64,000 nt of DNA, taken from assembly GCF_019091085.1 (NCBI RefSeq), contig NZ_JAGXJY010000015.1, forward strand, positions 62,001 through 126,000, read 5' to 3'. This DNA comes from Mesorhizobium sp. GbtcB19. Lineage in GTDB: Bacteria; Pseudomonadota; Alphaproteobacteria; Rhizobiales; Rhizobiaceae. Positions 25,317 through 33,302 of this stretch are shown one piece after another. The notes under the pieces are model-generated. The model was not told where the DNA came from. It saw only the letters and a list, made by a program, of their open reading frames with translations, and did not search any database. Position 1 is the stretch's first letter, and each line of letters begins with the position of its first letter. The translations under genes and the position numbers were made by a program.

Positions 25317-27100
25317 GCCGGGCGCCACTCGTTGCCAGTCGTGCCGGCCCCCTGGACCGTCACGCCGTTGACCTTCTTGATGTCGGCCGACACAACGTCA
25401 CCAGCATGGGCAAGCGGGTTGCCCTGGTCGTCCAGCACCCAGAGCTTGCCGCCGGTCATCACCAGGCTGTCGGTCACGTCCCGGATCGCCGCGATTCCGG
25501 CATTGTCGGGGTCGACCGTGGCGAAGCCGGTCGCCGTCGCCCAATGGGCGTCGCCATAGCTGGCGAGGCTGGTGAAGCTGGCCGAAATCCCTGACGACAG
25601 CGATGCGATCGCCGCCAGCGTGGCGTCATCGGCACCGGCAAGCGCGGTGGCGAGTTCGGCGTTGGTCGGCAGGTCGGAGACATCCGCCGTCGCCCACGCG
25701 CTGTCGCCATGGCTCTGGACGGCAGTCAGCGCCGCCGATGTCGCCAGCGAAGCGATTTGCGTGTCGAGGTTGGCGGATGCCAGCCCGAGCGCCGAACGTG
25801 TCCCGGCGGCGTCGAGCGGCGCTGTATAGCTGAACGTCGCCATGCGGCTCGAAATGTCGGCATCGAGATGGTCGAGCAGACCAGCGCGGGTATTCGTGAG
25901 GCGACCGAGCAGCGTCGCGGTTCCGGCCGTGTCGGAACCATCATAGGTCGACCGGCTGGACACGTCGGCATCCAGATGCGCCATACGCGTGTCGCCAAGC
26001 GCGGTCAGGCCGGCGCCGTTGGCGCCGATGCGGGCATAGGCATCGCCGGTCATGGCAGGGGCCGCCGAGCCTTTCCAATCGACCACGTTGACATCGACAT
26101 GGTTCGCGACGGTGAAGGTGATTTGATCGGTCTTGGCCTTGATCGCGGCAACTTCCGTGTCGATGTAACCGGCAAGCGCGCCGAGCTGCGTGTCGAGATT
26201 GGCCGAGGCCAGACCGACGGCAGCGCGCACGCCGGCGGCATCAAGCGTCGAAAGCCCGCTCTGGATCTCGGTCACCGCCGAGGCCGCGAGCTCCGCCGAA
26301 CCGATGGCATCGGTGGCAATTGCCGCATTGTCGATGGCGCCAGCCGCAAAGCTGCCTGAAGTGATGCCGCCTGTCGCGACGCTGCCGACCGATCCAGTGA
26401 CATTGCCGCCGACATTGCCGGTCACCGAGCCGACCGATCCCGTCACGCTGGCGATGGTGACATCGCTGGCGACCTTGGCGTCGGTGATGGCGTCGGCGGC
26501 AATGGCTGCGGCATTGATCGCGCCGGTGGCAAAGGTCGCGGCATCGATCGCACCATCGGCGATCTTCGCCGCCGTGATCGCATCTGCGGCGATCGCCGTT
26601 GCGGTCAGCACGCCCGCCGCCATGGCGCCGACGCTTGCATCAATCCGGCCTGAAACCAGCGCGGCAGGCAGCACAGCCTTGACGGCGGCGATATCGGCCG
26701 CGATCGAGGCACCGGCTGGCGCCCCAACCCTCGAGAAGACAGGAGCAATGGCCAGCGTGAAGGTCGCCAGCACCTTCAGCACGGTCTGGCTGTTGACGGT
26801 CTCGGTGTCGGGATTGAGCACCACGGAGTAGCTGGCGCCGGCAACCCAGAAGGAGGCATCGCCCGTGTCGTTCGAGGTGTCGATCACCAGGCAGTGCAGG
26901 CCGGTGATGGAATCGAAGGGCGACGTCATCGTCAGCCCGTTGGTCGTGGTCTTCTGCGCCGCGTTGCCGTTCTTGTAGATCTTGACGTCGTCGGCCTCGA
27001 AACCGCTCGACGGCGCGACCGGCGCGCCGTTGCCGTCATGCGTGGTGAACAGCACCGTGACGGACGCAAAGTCCTCAGGGAAATCGCCGATATAGTTCAT
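25313..27100 (-). CDS. Repetitive fibre-like structural protein
   Basis: 595 aa. The N-terminal domain (~130 aa; NYIGDFPEDFASVTVLFTTH) is followed by Ala-rich repeats of the DAITAAKIADGAIDAATFA type, a Gly/Val/Ser repeat (VTGSVGSVTGNVGGNVTGSV, around residues 220-245), then repeated SANLDTQ / LDADVSSR motifs. This fits an elongated trimeric fibre or appendage. It lies between neck genes and the glycine-rich paralogues, an unusual place for a fibre in a lambda-like map. Confidence 0.65.
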   Translation of the reverse strand: MNYIGDFPEDFASVTVLFTTHDGNGAPVAPSSGFEADDVKIYKNGNAAQKTTTNGLTMTSPFDSITGLHCLVIDTSNDTGDASFWVAGASYSVVLNPDTETVNSQTVLKVLATFTLAIAPVFSRVGAPAGASIAADIAAVKAVLPAALVSGRIDASVGAMAAGVLTATAIAADAITAAKIADGAIDAATFATGAINAAAIAADAITDAKVASDVTIASVTGSVGSVTGNVGGNVTGSVGSVATGGITSGSFAAGAIDNAAIATDAIGSAELAASAVTEIQSGLSTLDAAGVRAAVGLASANLDTQLGALAGYIDTEVAAIKAKTDQITFTVANHVDVNVVDWKGSAAPAMTGDAYARIGANGAGLTALGDTRMAHLDADVSSRSTYDGSDTAGTATLLGRLTNTRAGLLDHLDADISSRMATFSYTAPLDAAGTRSALGLASANLDTQIASLATSAALTAVQSHGDSAWATADVSDLPTNAELATALAGADDATLAAIASLSSGISASFTSLASYGDAHWATATGFATVDPDNAGIAAIRDVTDSLVMTGGKLWVLDDQGNPLAHAGDVVSADIKKVNGVTVQGAGTTGNEWRPA

Positions 27101-28041
27101 CCGACCAATCCCTGACTGTCGACCAATTGCACCGGCCCGCCGCTACCCGACACGTTGCCGTAGCTGATCACGATGATCTCGCCGCGCGCGCCTGCCCCGC
27201 CATTGCCGGCATTGACACCGTTGACCGTCGTGCCACCTCCGCCGCCGCCGCCGCCGGGTGCGCCGCCGTCACCGCCGTTTTCCGGTGTCGTGGCGCTGGA
27301 ATTGCCGCCTCCGCCGCCCGATCCGGGATAGCCCCAGCCGCGAAGGCCGGCGGTCGCATGAGCCGATCCGGCCTGGTCGCGCGCCGCGCCACCAGCCGAT
27401 CCTGTGCCATAGGTCGGTGTCGAGGTCTTGCCACATCCAGCGCCGCCGCCGCCGCCGCCGCGCGTCGCCGGCTGGCCGGCTGTAGGTGTCGATGCGGAAT
27501 TAACTCCGGCCGCGCCCCCCGCACCCCCGAAGAACCCTGTATTCGCTGCCGCACCAGCTGCGCCACCATTGGCGCCAGCCGTGCCGTTCGTGGTGCCGCT
27601 GCCATTGCCGCCAGCCCCGTCAAGGCCGGCTCCAGCGCCGCCGCCCGTGGCCGCGCCGTTGGTCCCGCCAACACCGGCACCGCCGCCATAGGCGGTAACC
27701 GTTACGCCGTTGATAGTGAATGTCGTGTTGTTGCCGACACTGCCTTGCCCGCCGTTGGCATTGTCAGCGGTTCCGCCTGCGCCGCCAGTTTGAGATCCAG
27801 CCACTGTATACGTTTCAGTTGATGCCAATTGGTCAGCGGAATAGATGCGATCGATGACAGCGCCGCCGCCTCCACCTGCACCACCGGATGCGGCAGTCCC
27901 AGATGGCTTGCGAGCACCCCCACCCCCAGGACCGCCGCCGCCGATGAGAATGACGCGGATCACCTCAGCCCAGGTTTCCTTTGTCCAGGTCTGCGCTGTG
28001 CCAGACGTGAAGCGCTCGAATTTAATCGGTGCGGCCGTCAT
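27097..28041 (-). CDS. Glycine-rich putative tail adhesin, paralogue 2
   Basis: 314 aa, very rich in Gly, with runs such as GGAGGGGGAV and TGGAGGTADN. The start (KFERFTSGTAQTWTKETWAE, then VIRVILIGGGGPGGGG) parallels the next gene (28038), so the pair is a tandem duplication. Glycine-rich motifs of this kind form polyglycine-II sandwiches in receptor-binding adhesins such as gp38 of T-even-like phages. It encodes GCC/GGC-repeat tracts prone to in-frame length change. Overlaps the neighbouring genes by 4 bp. Confidence 0.65.
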   Translation of the reverse strand: MTAAPIKFERFTSGTAQTWTKETWAEVIRVILIGGGGPGGGGARKPSGTAASGGAGGGGGAVIDRIYSADQLASTETYTVAGSQTGGAGGTADNANGGQGSVGNNTTFTINGVTVTAYGGGAGVGGTNGAATGGGAGAGLDGAGGNGSGTTNGTAGANGGAAGAAANTGFFGGAGGAAGVNSASTPTAGQPATRGGGGGGAGCGKTSTPTYGTGSAGGAARDQAGSAHATAGLRGWGYPGSGGGGGNSSATTPENGGDGGAPGGGGGGGGTTVNGVNAGNGGAGARGEIIVISYGNVSGSGGPVQLVDSQGLVG

Positions 28042-28967
28042 AGCACGCTCACCAGATCAGTGACGACCACGACAATACCGCCTCCGCCGGCACCGCCTAC
28101 GCCAGCCGTTCCACCTGTGACTGAGGCACCGCCACCACCACCTCCGCCGCCTGGAAAACCTCCGGTGCCGCCTGCGCCAGCTGTCGTCGCGCTTGCGCCG
28201 CCGCCGCCGCCTCCAGAACCTGGCCAGCCCAACGTATCGATTTCACCGGACGATCCGGCCGTTCCTGTTGATGCGGCGGCACCTGGGCCACCAGGAATCA
28301 CACCGCCGCCCGAAGTGCCGCCGGCGCCGCCCCCGCTGTAGGTTGGCGTACCGTTCTTACCGCCGCCGCCGCCGCCGCCACCTCCTCCTAGTACTGCTGA
28401 ACCTCCAGCCAATCCTGCCGAAGCATTACTTGGATCGCCACCACCACCGCCACCACCTACCGAAGTGTTGGCTGTGCCTGCCCCACCGGAACCTCCAGCC
28501 ACACCACCATTGGCGCCCGCGCTGCCTGCAGTGCTCGTCGTTGCATCACCGCCCACGCCAGCCATGCCAGCGCCACCGCCTCCGGCAGAGGCTGTAGAAG
28601 CCGAACCACCAGCGCCCCGACCGCCACCATAGGCGGTCTGGACTGCCACGACATTGCCGCCAAAAGTGGAACTGCCGCCCGCCGTGCCATTGCCGCCGCC
28701 TGTGCCGGTGCCGGCCGATCCGCCAGATGCACCAGAGCCTACGGCATATGGCTCCGTGGAGCCGAGTTCCGAGGCGTCGAATATCATTTCATGTCGGCCG
28801 CCACCACCGCCACCACCTCCTCCAGACGCTGGTGTGCCCGAAGCCTGCGTATCGCCACCGCCACCCGAACCGCCTGCGCCCACCAGGATGACGCGAACCG
28901 TGGTCGCGCCGGCCGGCTTGGTCCAATTGCCGGAACCGGATGTGAAGGACTGGACGTCGACCGGCAT
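28038..28967 (-). CDS. Glycine-rich putative tail adhesin, paralogue 1
   Basis: 309 aa, homologous in layout to the gene at 27097: a short attachment-like start (VQSFTSGSGNWTKPAGATTV, then RVILVGAGGSGGGG), an RHEMIFDASELGST segment, then long Gly/Ala/Ser repeats ending in hydrophobic VVVVTDL. It is a candidate receptor-binding adhesin or fibre tip with a polyglycine-II core. The two copies differ most in the inter-glycine loops, as expected if these contact the receptor. Confidence 0.65.
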   Translation of the reverse strand: MPVDVQSFTSGSGNWTKPAGATTVRVILVGAGGSGGGGDTQASGTPASGGGGGGGGGRHEMIFDASELGSTEPYAVGSGASGGSAGTGTGGGNGTAGGSSTFGGNVVAVQTAYGGGRGAGGSASTASAGGGGAGMAGVGGDATTSTAGSAGANGGVAGGSGGAGTANTSVGGGGGGGDPSNASAGLAGGSAVLGGGGGGGGGGKNGTPTYSGGGAGGTSGGGVIPGGPGAAASTGTAGSSGEIDTLGWPGSGGGGGGASATTAGAGGTGGFPGGGGGGGGASVTGGTAGVGGAGGGGIVVVVTDLVSVL

Positions 28968-28968
28968 C

Positions 28969-29628
28969 TCAGACGCCCCACACCAGCGCCTGGTCGGCGG
29001 CGCGCACGAAGATCATGTTGGAGCCGCACCAAGAGTGCAGAACAAAGCCCTTTACCGCCATCAGGGCGGAGAGCTCGGCGGCATTGCTGCCGGAGCCGTT
29101 GTCGGCCTCGACGATGACGACCTTGGGCGGGCTCTGGCCGAAATCGGCGGACCGCAGCACATCGACGTCGAGACCTTCGATGTCGAGCGACAGGAGATCG
29201 GGCCAGATGCCGTCAAGTTCGCGCGCGACGATCTCGTTCAGCGTGCAGACGCTCACCTGTTCGGTGCGGGTGATGCCAAGCTCCATTGCCGTCGCCTTGT
29301 CGAAGGTGAAGCGGCCAGGATCTGCGTCGACATGATAGAAGGGCAGCGTGCCCCAGGTCGGTGCGACACCAACACAGAGAAACCGATCCTCCGGCCGCGC
29401 GTCCGCGAAGGCGTCGAACAACGCCTCATTCGGCTCCACGACGATCCCGCGCGAACCGCGCTCATAGAGCAGCGCCGTGTTGGACAGGTCGAACGGGTGA
29501 TAGGCGCCGACGTCGAGATAGGATGGCTTCTCAATGCCCAGCCGCTTGAAGATGTTGAGCACGGCAAGATCGTCGCCATGCTGGGCATAGGTCCGGCCGC
29601 CGAACCACTGGTCGCGATGGCCGGTCAT
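28969..29628 (-). CDS. FkbM family methyltransferase
   Basis: 219 aa from the ATG at 29628, which overlaps the preceding stop (TGATG). The SAM-binding core is visible in SYLDVGAYHPFDLSNTALLY, the acidic motif in GIVVEPNEALFDAF and the FkbM hallmark LSLDIEGLDVDVL. Family members O-methylate sugars or polyketides. In this phage it follows a multi-domain glycosyltransferase gene, so methylation of a glycan on the virion or host surface is a reasonable inference. Confidence 0.85.
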   Translation of the reverse strand: MTGHRDQWFGGRTYAQHGDDLAVLNIFKRLGIEKPSYLDVGAYHPFDLSNTALLYERGSRGIVVEPNEALFDAFADARPEDRFLCVGVAPTWGTLPFYHVDADPGRFTFDKATAMELGITRTEQVSVCTLNEIVARELDGIWPDLLSLDIEGLDVDVLRSADFGQSPPKVVIVEADNGSGSNAAELSALMAVKGFVLHSWCGSNMIFVRAADQALVWGV

Positions 29629-29957
29629 CAGCAGGAAACCCACACGCCGTCGGTCAGATAACCGTGCCAATGACCGACATGATGCACAGATGGTGTCAGC
29701 GTCGGCTTCTCTAGCGAGCCATTCCATTGCCACGACGGGCTGCAGGTAGGCTTCATGCCTTTGCCGACAAAGAGCATGCCGATGCGACCGCAGCCGCAAG
29801 GGCAGCAATAGTAGAAATCGTAGTCGCCATCCTCGTCCGGCCCCTCGACGCGGAATGACCCGGCGACAAGGCCGACGGATGGCCGCTCGCCCTTGCGGAA
29901 ATCGTCCCACTCTGGAATGTGTTTCGCCTCGACGGGGCTGGTCTTGACCTCGCTCAT
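29628..29957 (-). CDS. DUF6527-like protein, putative zinc-binding
   Basis: 109 aa from the ATG at 29957 (ATGA overlap with the 964-aa gene). Key motif YYCCPCGCGRIGMLFVGKG, then SWQWNGSLEKPTLTPSV and GHWHGYLTDG: the Cys/His/Trp pattern of small DUF6527-type proteins found in phages and islands. Biochemical role unknown to me. It is encoded between the glycosyltransferase fusion and the FkbM methyltransferase. Confidence 0.6.
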   Translation of the reverse strand: MSEVKTSPVEAKHIPEWDDFRKGERPSVGLVAGSFRVEGPDEDGDYDFYYCCPCGCGRIGMLFVGKGMKPTCSPSWQWNGSLEKPTLTPSVHHVGHWHGYLTDGVWVSC

Positions 29958-32848
29958 GCGGCCCGTCCCTCCGCGATTGCGGTCTCGATCGTGTTGAAGG
30001 CTTCGCCGATGACCTTGTGATGGCCCTCGACGTCGACGAGGTCGGCATGCGCCGACTGGTGCGGCTGGCAGGCGACGACGTCGTCGAAGCCGGCGAAATA
30101 GAGGCAGGCTTCCAGCAGCGACTGCGTCCAGATCGCCTTGTGGCCATGGGCATGGATGATGGCGTGCATAGCGCCGCGGCGGTCGGCGCTCGGCGCCCAT
30201 TTGCGCGCGAAATCGAAATAGGCCTGGTCGCCGCGCTTCCAGATATTTTCGAGGCTGGGGACCGCGATGCGGATCACGCCGCCCGGCTTCAGCACGCGCC
30301 GGCATTCGGCGAGGAAGCGCAGGCCCGCGTGATAGTCGACATGCTCGACCACATGCTCGGCATAGATGAAATCGGCCGAGCCGTCGGCGAATGGCAGCGG
30401 CTTCTCGATATCGATCTCGGCGTCGAAATTCTGCCAGCCTTCAAGCCTGTTGGTGCCGCAGCCGAAGTTCAGTTTTACGCGCGGCGCCTGTTCCCGCTCG
30501 ATCGTCGCTTCGACCGGCGCCGGCATGGCGGCCTCGACGAAGGCGTCGAGCGCCTCCGGCGCGCAATGCGTGATCCAGTCGAAACCGGCGGCATTCGCCC
30601 CTGTGATCTGGCCGCGATCGCCGCGCTCGGCGTTCAACGGCAGCATGACGAGATCCTCGCCGAGCAGATCGAAGATCGCCTGTTCCGGGAACGGCCGGGG
30701 CCGGCGTTCGCGCCAGGCATAGCGCTCGATGAATTTGGACTGCCAGAGATAGTCGACGGAGAAGAACATCAGGCCGGTCTCGGCCCAGCCGGTCTCCTGC
30801 CTTTTGGTGCCGGCGACCGGCACCGATGCGGCCTTGATGCCATCCGCGAGCATGCGGCGGATGATCGGCAACACCGGCTTCAAGAACAGGCTGTCGCCCT
30901 CGACATGGACGACGTAGTCATATTGGCCGTCGACCGCGATCTCCAGGCCCTTGCAGAAGGCCCTGCCCCAGCCGTCCGCCCCGCCGCGCGCGAGATGGCC
31001 GATGTTGTCGGGAAAGGCATATTCCTGCACGCCATCCTCGACCAGCGGCAGCGGCAGGGGTGAAGCGCTGTCGACGAGCAGAAGGTCGACGTTCCAGCCG
31101 TTCACGGAGCGGTGCAGCGTCTGCCATTGCGCGGCCAGGCGCTGCTTGTCAGGCGTGTCGGTGAAGACGGTGCCGAACACCAGGACGCGCGGCGTCGCCG
31201 CATGGGCGGCCGCGAAGGCCTCGACCTTCGGCAGCGCCGCCTCCAGATCGATGGTCTTGTCGCAATTGTGGTGCCGCTCGAAGCACTCGCACGGCTTCAC
31301 CGGCTCGATCGGCAGCGTGGGCGCCAGATGCGCGCCGACGATGTTGGTGTAGCGGAAGCTTTCGTTGCCGCCATAGACGACGATGTTGGGCGTGCCGACC
31401 GCCTGCGCCAGGATCGGCGTGAAGCCGGCATTGCCGAAGACAAGCGACGCTTCGGCGAACAGCCCGGCGAGCGTCTCGAAATCGGCCTCGCCGCGATGCA
31501 GCTTGAGATCCGTCGGCTGTTCCTCGCCGACGATCTGCTCGCCCTTCTGCGTCAGGTCGCAGATCGAGACGGTGAAGAACCGGTCCTTGATCGACTGATA
31601 CAGCGCAGCATAGGCGGCCGGGTCGGGCGAGCGCGACGGGCACGGCCAGGTGCCATTGATGATGATCGGGCGATAGATCATCAGCGGGCGCCCGCCAGTA
31701 TCCCCGACGAGCGCCCTCGCCGCCGCGCGCCACTCCGGTTTCACCGGCAGCGAAAAGTCGGGCCGCTCCGGCACTGGAAGGCCGGCCGAGCCGAACATGG
31801 CGGCGAGCAGCGTGCCGTGCTTCCTGGTCTGCGCATGGTCATAGCCGATGCGCAGACTGTGGTTGATCCGTGCCCGAGCAGCCCGGTTATCGTTTCCCTG
31901 ATCGCGGATGCGCGGCGGCAGGCGGCCGTCGACCAGCGTCACCTTCAGCCCCTCGGCCTTCAGGTCGTGATACATGGCCGTGTAGAAGGTCTGCAACTCG
32001 ACATCGTGCGTCTTCATCAGCTCGCGCACGACCGCGCGCTGGTGCAGGCAGTCGCCCATGCCGTACATGCCGAGCGCGACGAGCGAGGGCTTTGGCGATT
32101 GGCTGATCTCCCCCCTTGTGGGGGAGATGCCCGGTAGGGCAGAGGGGGGCGCGACAGGGCGCAGCGCCGGCGGGACAGCGCCCCCCTCTGGCTTGCCAGC
32201 CATCTCCCCCACAAGGGGGGAGATCAGCTTTGCCTGCTGCGCCTGCGCCATCGCGATTGCCTCTAGAAAATCAATCTTCGGCCAGCAGGAGAGATCGCTG
32301 ACCGGTGAGCAGTTGAACACTTTGACGCCAAGCGCCGCGATCGAGGGCGCCAGCGACGCGAGCTCGGCATTGTGGCGGTCGAACCAGCCCTTCTTGAGCG
32401 GGTTAGGATAGCGCCCGTTGTGATGGTGCCGCCTGCCGCCCTCGCCGGTCTTGCCGTCGACACCGAGCAGGAAGACCGGCCCGCCGCCCCTGTGGACGGC
32501 GACATGCAGGCCGCCGGAGACCGAGGTCGCCGACAGCGCCGCGCGCCTCGGATCGGGAGAGATGCCTTTGTCAGGCTTGTCCTTGATCAGCCGAGTGACC
32601 GTCTTCGGCCCGATGCCGGAGGTGGTGATGATCTCGCCGGCGAAGGGCGGCTCCTTCGAGCCGACCAGCGTCCACCAGTCGGCGTCGGCATAAAACAACA
32701 CGTCCGCCTGCGGATAGGCGAGATGCGCCGAGTTGATGGCGATGACGCGCTGGCCTTTCAGCAGCGAGAGATCCTGGCCGAGCACGGACGGCCCGCCCGC
32801 GAGAATGAAGACCGGCTGGCCTTCCCAATCGCGGACGAGCTGCCCCAT
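29954..32848 (-). CDS. Multi-domain glycan-modification protein: DUF115/MptE-like + GT9-like + GT-A-like + SAM methyltransferase
   Basis: 964 aa. Residues ~1-200: a domain with FILAGGPSVLGQDLSLLKGQ and VFLLGVDGKTG, as in DUF115/MptE-like phage proteins. Residues ~207-249 are translated from an inserted palindromic repeat. Residues ~250-560: GT9 (heptosyltransferase)-like, with ALGMYGMGDCLHQRAVVREL and ASLVFGNAGFTPILAQAVGT. Residues ~570-790: GT-A-like, with GWGRAFCKGLEIA and YVVHVEGDSLFLKP (DxD-like acid). Residues ~800-964: class I SAM methyltransferase, with KLNFGCGTNRLEGW and ECRRVLKPGGVIRI. It lies between the capsid genes and FkbM gene. Likely builds or caps a glycan; target unknown. Confidence 0.7.
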   Translation of the reverse strand: MGQLVRDWEGQPVFILAGGPSVLGQDLSLLKGQRVIAINSAHLAYPQADVLFYADADWWTLVGSKEPPFAGEIITTSGIGPKTVTRLIKDKPDKGISPDPRRAALSATSVSGGLHVAVHRGGGPVFLLGVDGKTGEGGRRHHHNGRYPNPLKKGWFDRHNAELASLAPSIAALGVKVFNCSPVSDLSCWPKIDFLEAIAMAQAQQAKLISPLVGEMAGKPEGGAVPPALRPVAPPSALPGISPTRGEISQSPKPSLVALGMYGMGDCLHQRAVVRELMKTHDVELQTFYTAMYHDLKAEGLKVTLVDGRLPPRIRDQGNDNRAARARINHSLRIGYDHAQTRKHGTLLAAMFGSAGLPVPERPDFSLPVKPEWRAAARALVGDTGGRPLMIYRPIIINGTWPCPSRSPDPAAYAALYQSIKDRFFTVSICDLTQKGEQIVGEEQPTDLKLHRGEADFETLAGLFAEASLVFGNAGFTPILAQAVGTPNIVVYGGNESFRYTNIVGAHLAPTLPIEPVKPCECFERHHNCDKTIDLEAALPKVEAFAAAHAATPRVLVFGTVFTDTPDKQRLAAQWQTLHRSVNGWNVDLLLVDSASPLPLPLVEDGVQEYAFPDNIGHLARGGADGWGRAFCKGLEIAVDGQYDYVVHVEGDSLFLKPVLPIIRRMLADGIKAASVPVAGTKRQETGWAETGLMFFSVDYLWQSKFIERYAWRERRPRPFPEQAIFDLLGEDLVMLPLNAERGDRGQITGANAAGFDWITHCAPEALDAFVEAAMPAPVEATIEREQAPRVKLNFGCGTNRLEGWQNFDAEIDIEKPLPFADGSADFIYAEHVVEHVDYHAGLRFLAECRRVLKPGGVIRIAVPSLENIWKRGDQAYFDFARKWAPSADRRGAMHAIIHAHGHKAIWTQSLLEACLYFAGFDDVVACQPHQSAHADLVDVEGHHKVIGEAFNTIETAIAEGRAA
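32102..32228. repeat. Palindromic repeat element inserted in frame in the 964-aa gene
   Basis: Perfect 28-bp arms at 32102-32129 and 32201-32228, with an inner stem CAGAGGGGGGCGC (32140-32152) / GCGCCCCCCTCTG (32178-32190). The ~127-bp element is read in frame as ...LISPLVGEMAG...GISPTRGEIS between two domains. Half of the same family appears at 48456-48506. I recall this CTCCCCC...GGGGGAG family from Mesorhizobium intergenic regions (not searched). Confidence 0.85.
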
Positions 32849-32864
32849 GCGTCCCCTGCGCGGA

Positions 32865-33215
32865 TCAGAGCGTGAAGGCGCCCGAGAGGCGGGCCTTGCC
32901 GACAGCCGCGTCGCTTGCCGTCGCCTCGATGGCGACGCCGACGAGCTTGTTCGACGAGGCGGTCGACGTCAGCTTGCCGCCGGCGGCATCCCAGTACAGG
33001 CGCTGACCGAAGGTCCAGGCCTGCGACGTCGTCTTCGGCAGTTCAAAGACGCCGGTCACGGCGAGCTCGCCGCTGTCGCCGACCGCGATGTCGCCCTGCG
33101 CGACGCCGAACAGCGAGCCGGCAACAACGCCGTCACCGGAAGCGACATCGGCAGCGCCGGTGACGTCGGAATTGGTCCAGGGAATGATGTTCCCCGGCTG
33201 GATGTAGTTTTTCAT
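32865..33215 (-). CDS. Capsid decoration-like protein (DUF2190 type)
   Basis: 116 aa. The start (KNYIQPGNIIPWTNSDVTGA) and VASGDGVVAGSLFGVAQGDI, ending VGVAIEATASDAAVGKARL, match the DUF2190 group found beside capsid genes and thought to stabilise heads. GAGG lies upstream of the ATG. The strong RBS and position after the capsid gene support a structural role. Confidence 0.75.
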   Translation of the reverse strand: MKNYIQPGNIIPWTNSDVTGAADVASGDGVVAGSLFGVAQGDIAVGDSGELAVTGVFELPKTTSQAWTFGQRLYWDAAGGKLTSTASSNKLVGVAIEATASDAAVGKARLSGAFTL

Positions 33216-33302
33216 GATGGCCTCCTGATTGGGGCGGTGAAATGGAAACGGGCGACCAAAAGGCCGCCCGTCATGGGTCAGGCTGATCTATCGGCGGGCC
33301 GA

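Noticed and set aside
27418..28400. Long GCC/CCG tracts considered as a CRISPR or tandem-repeat array
   Set aside because: They are codons for glycine runs in two genes; no regular repeat-spacer structure.
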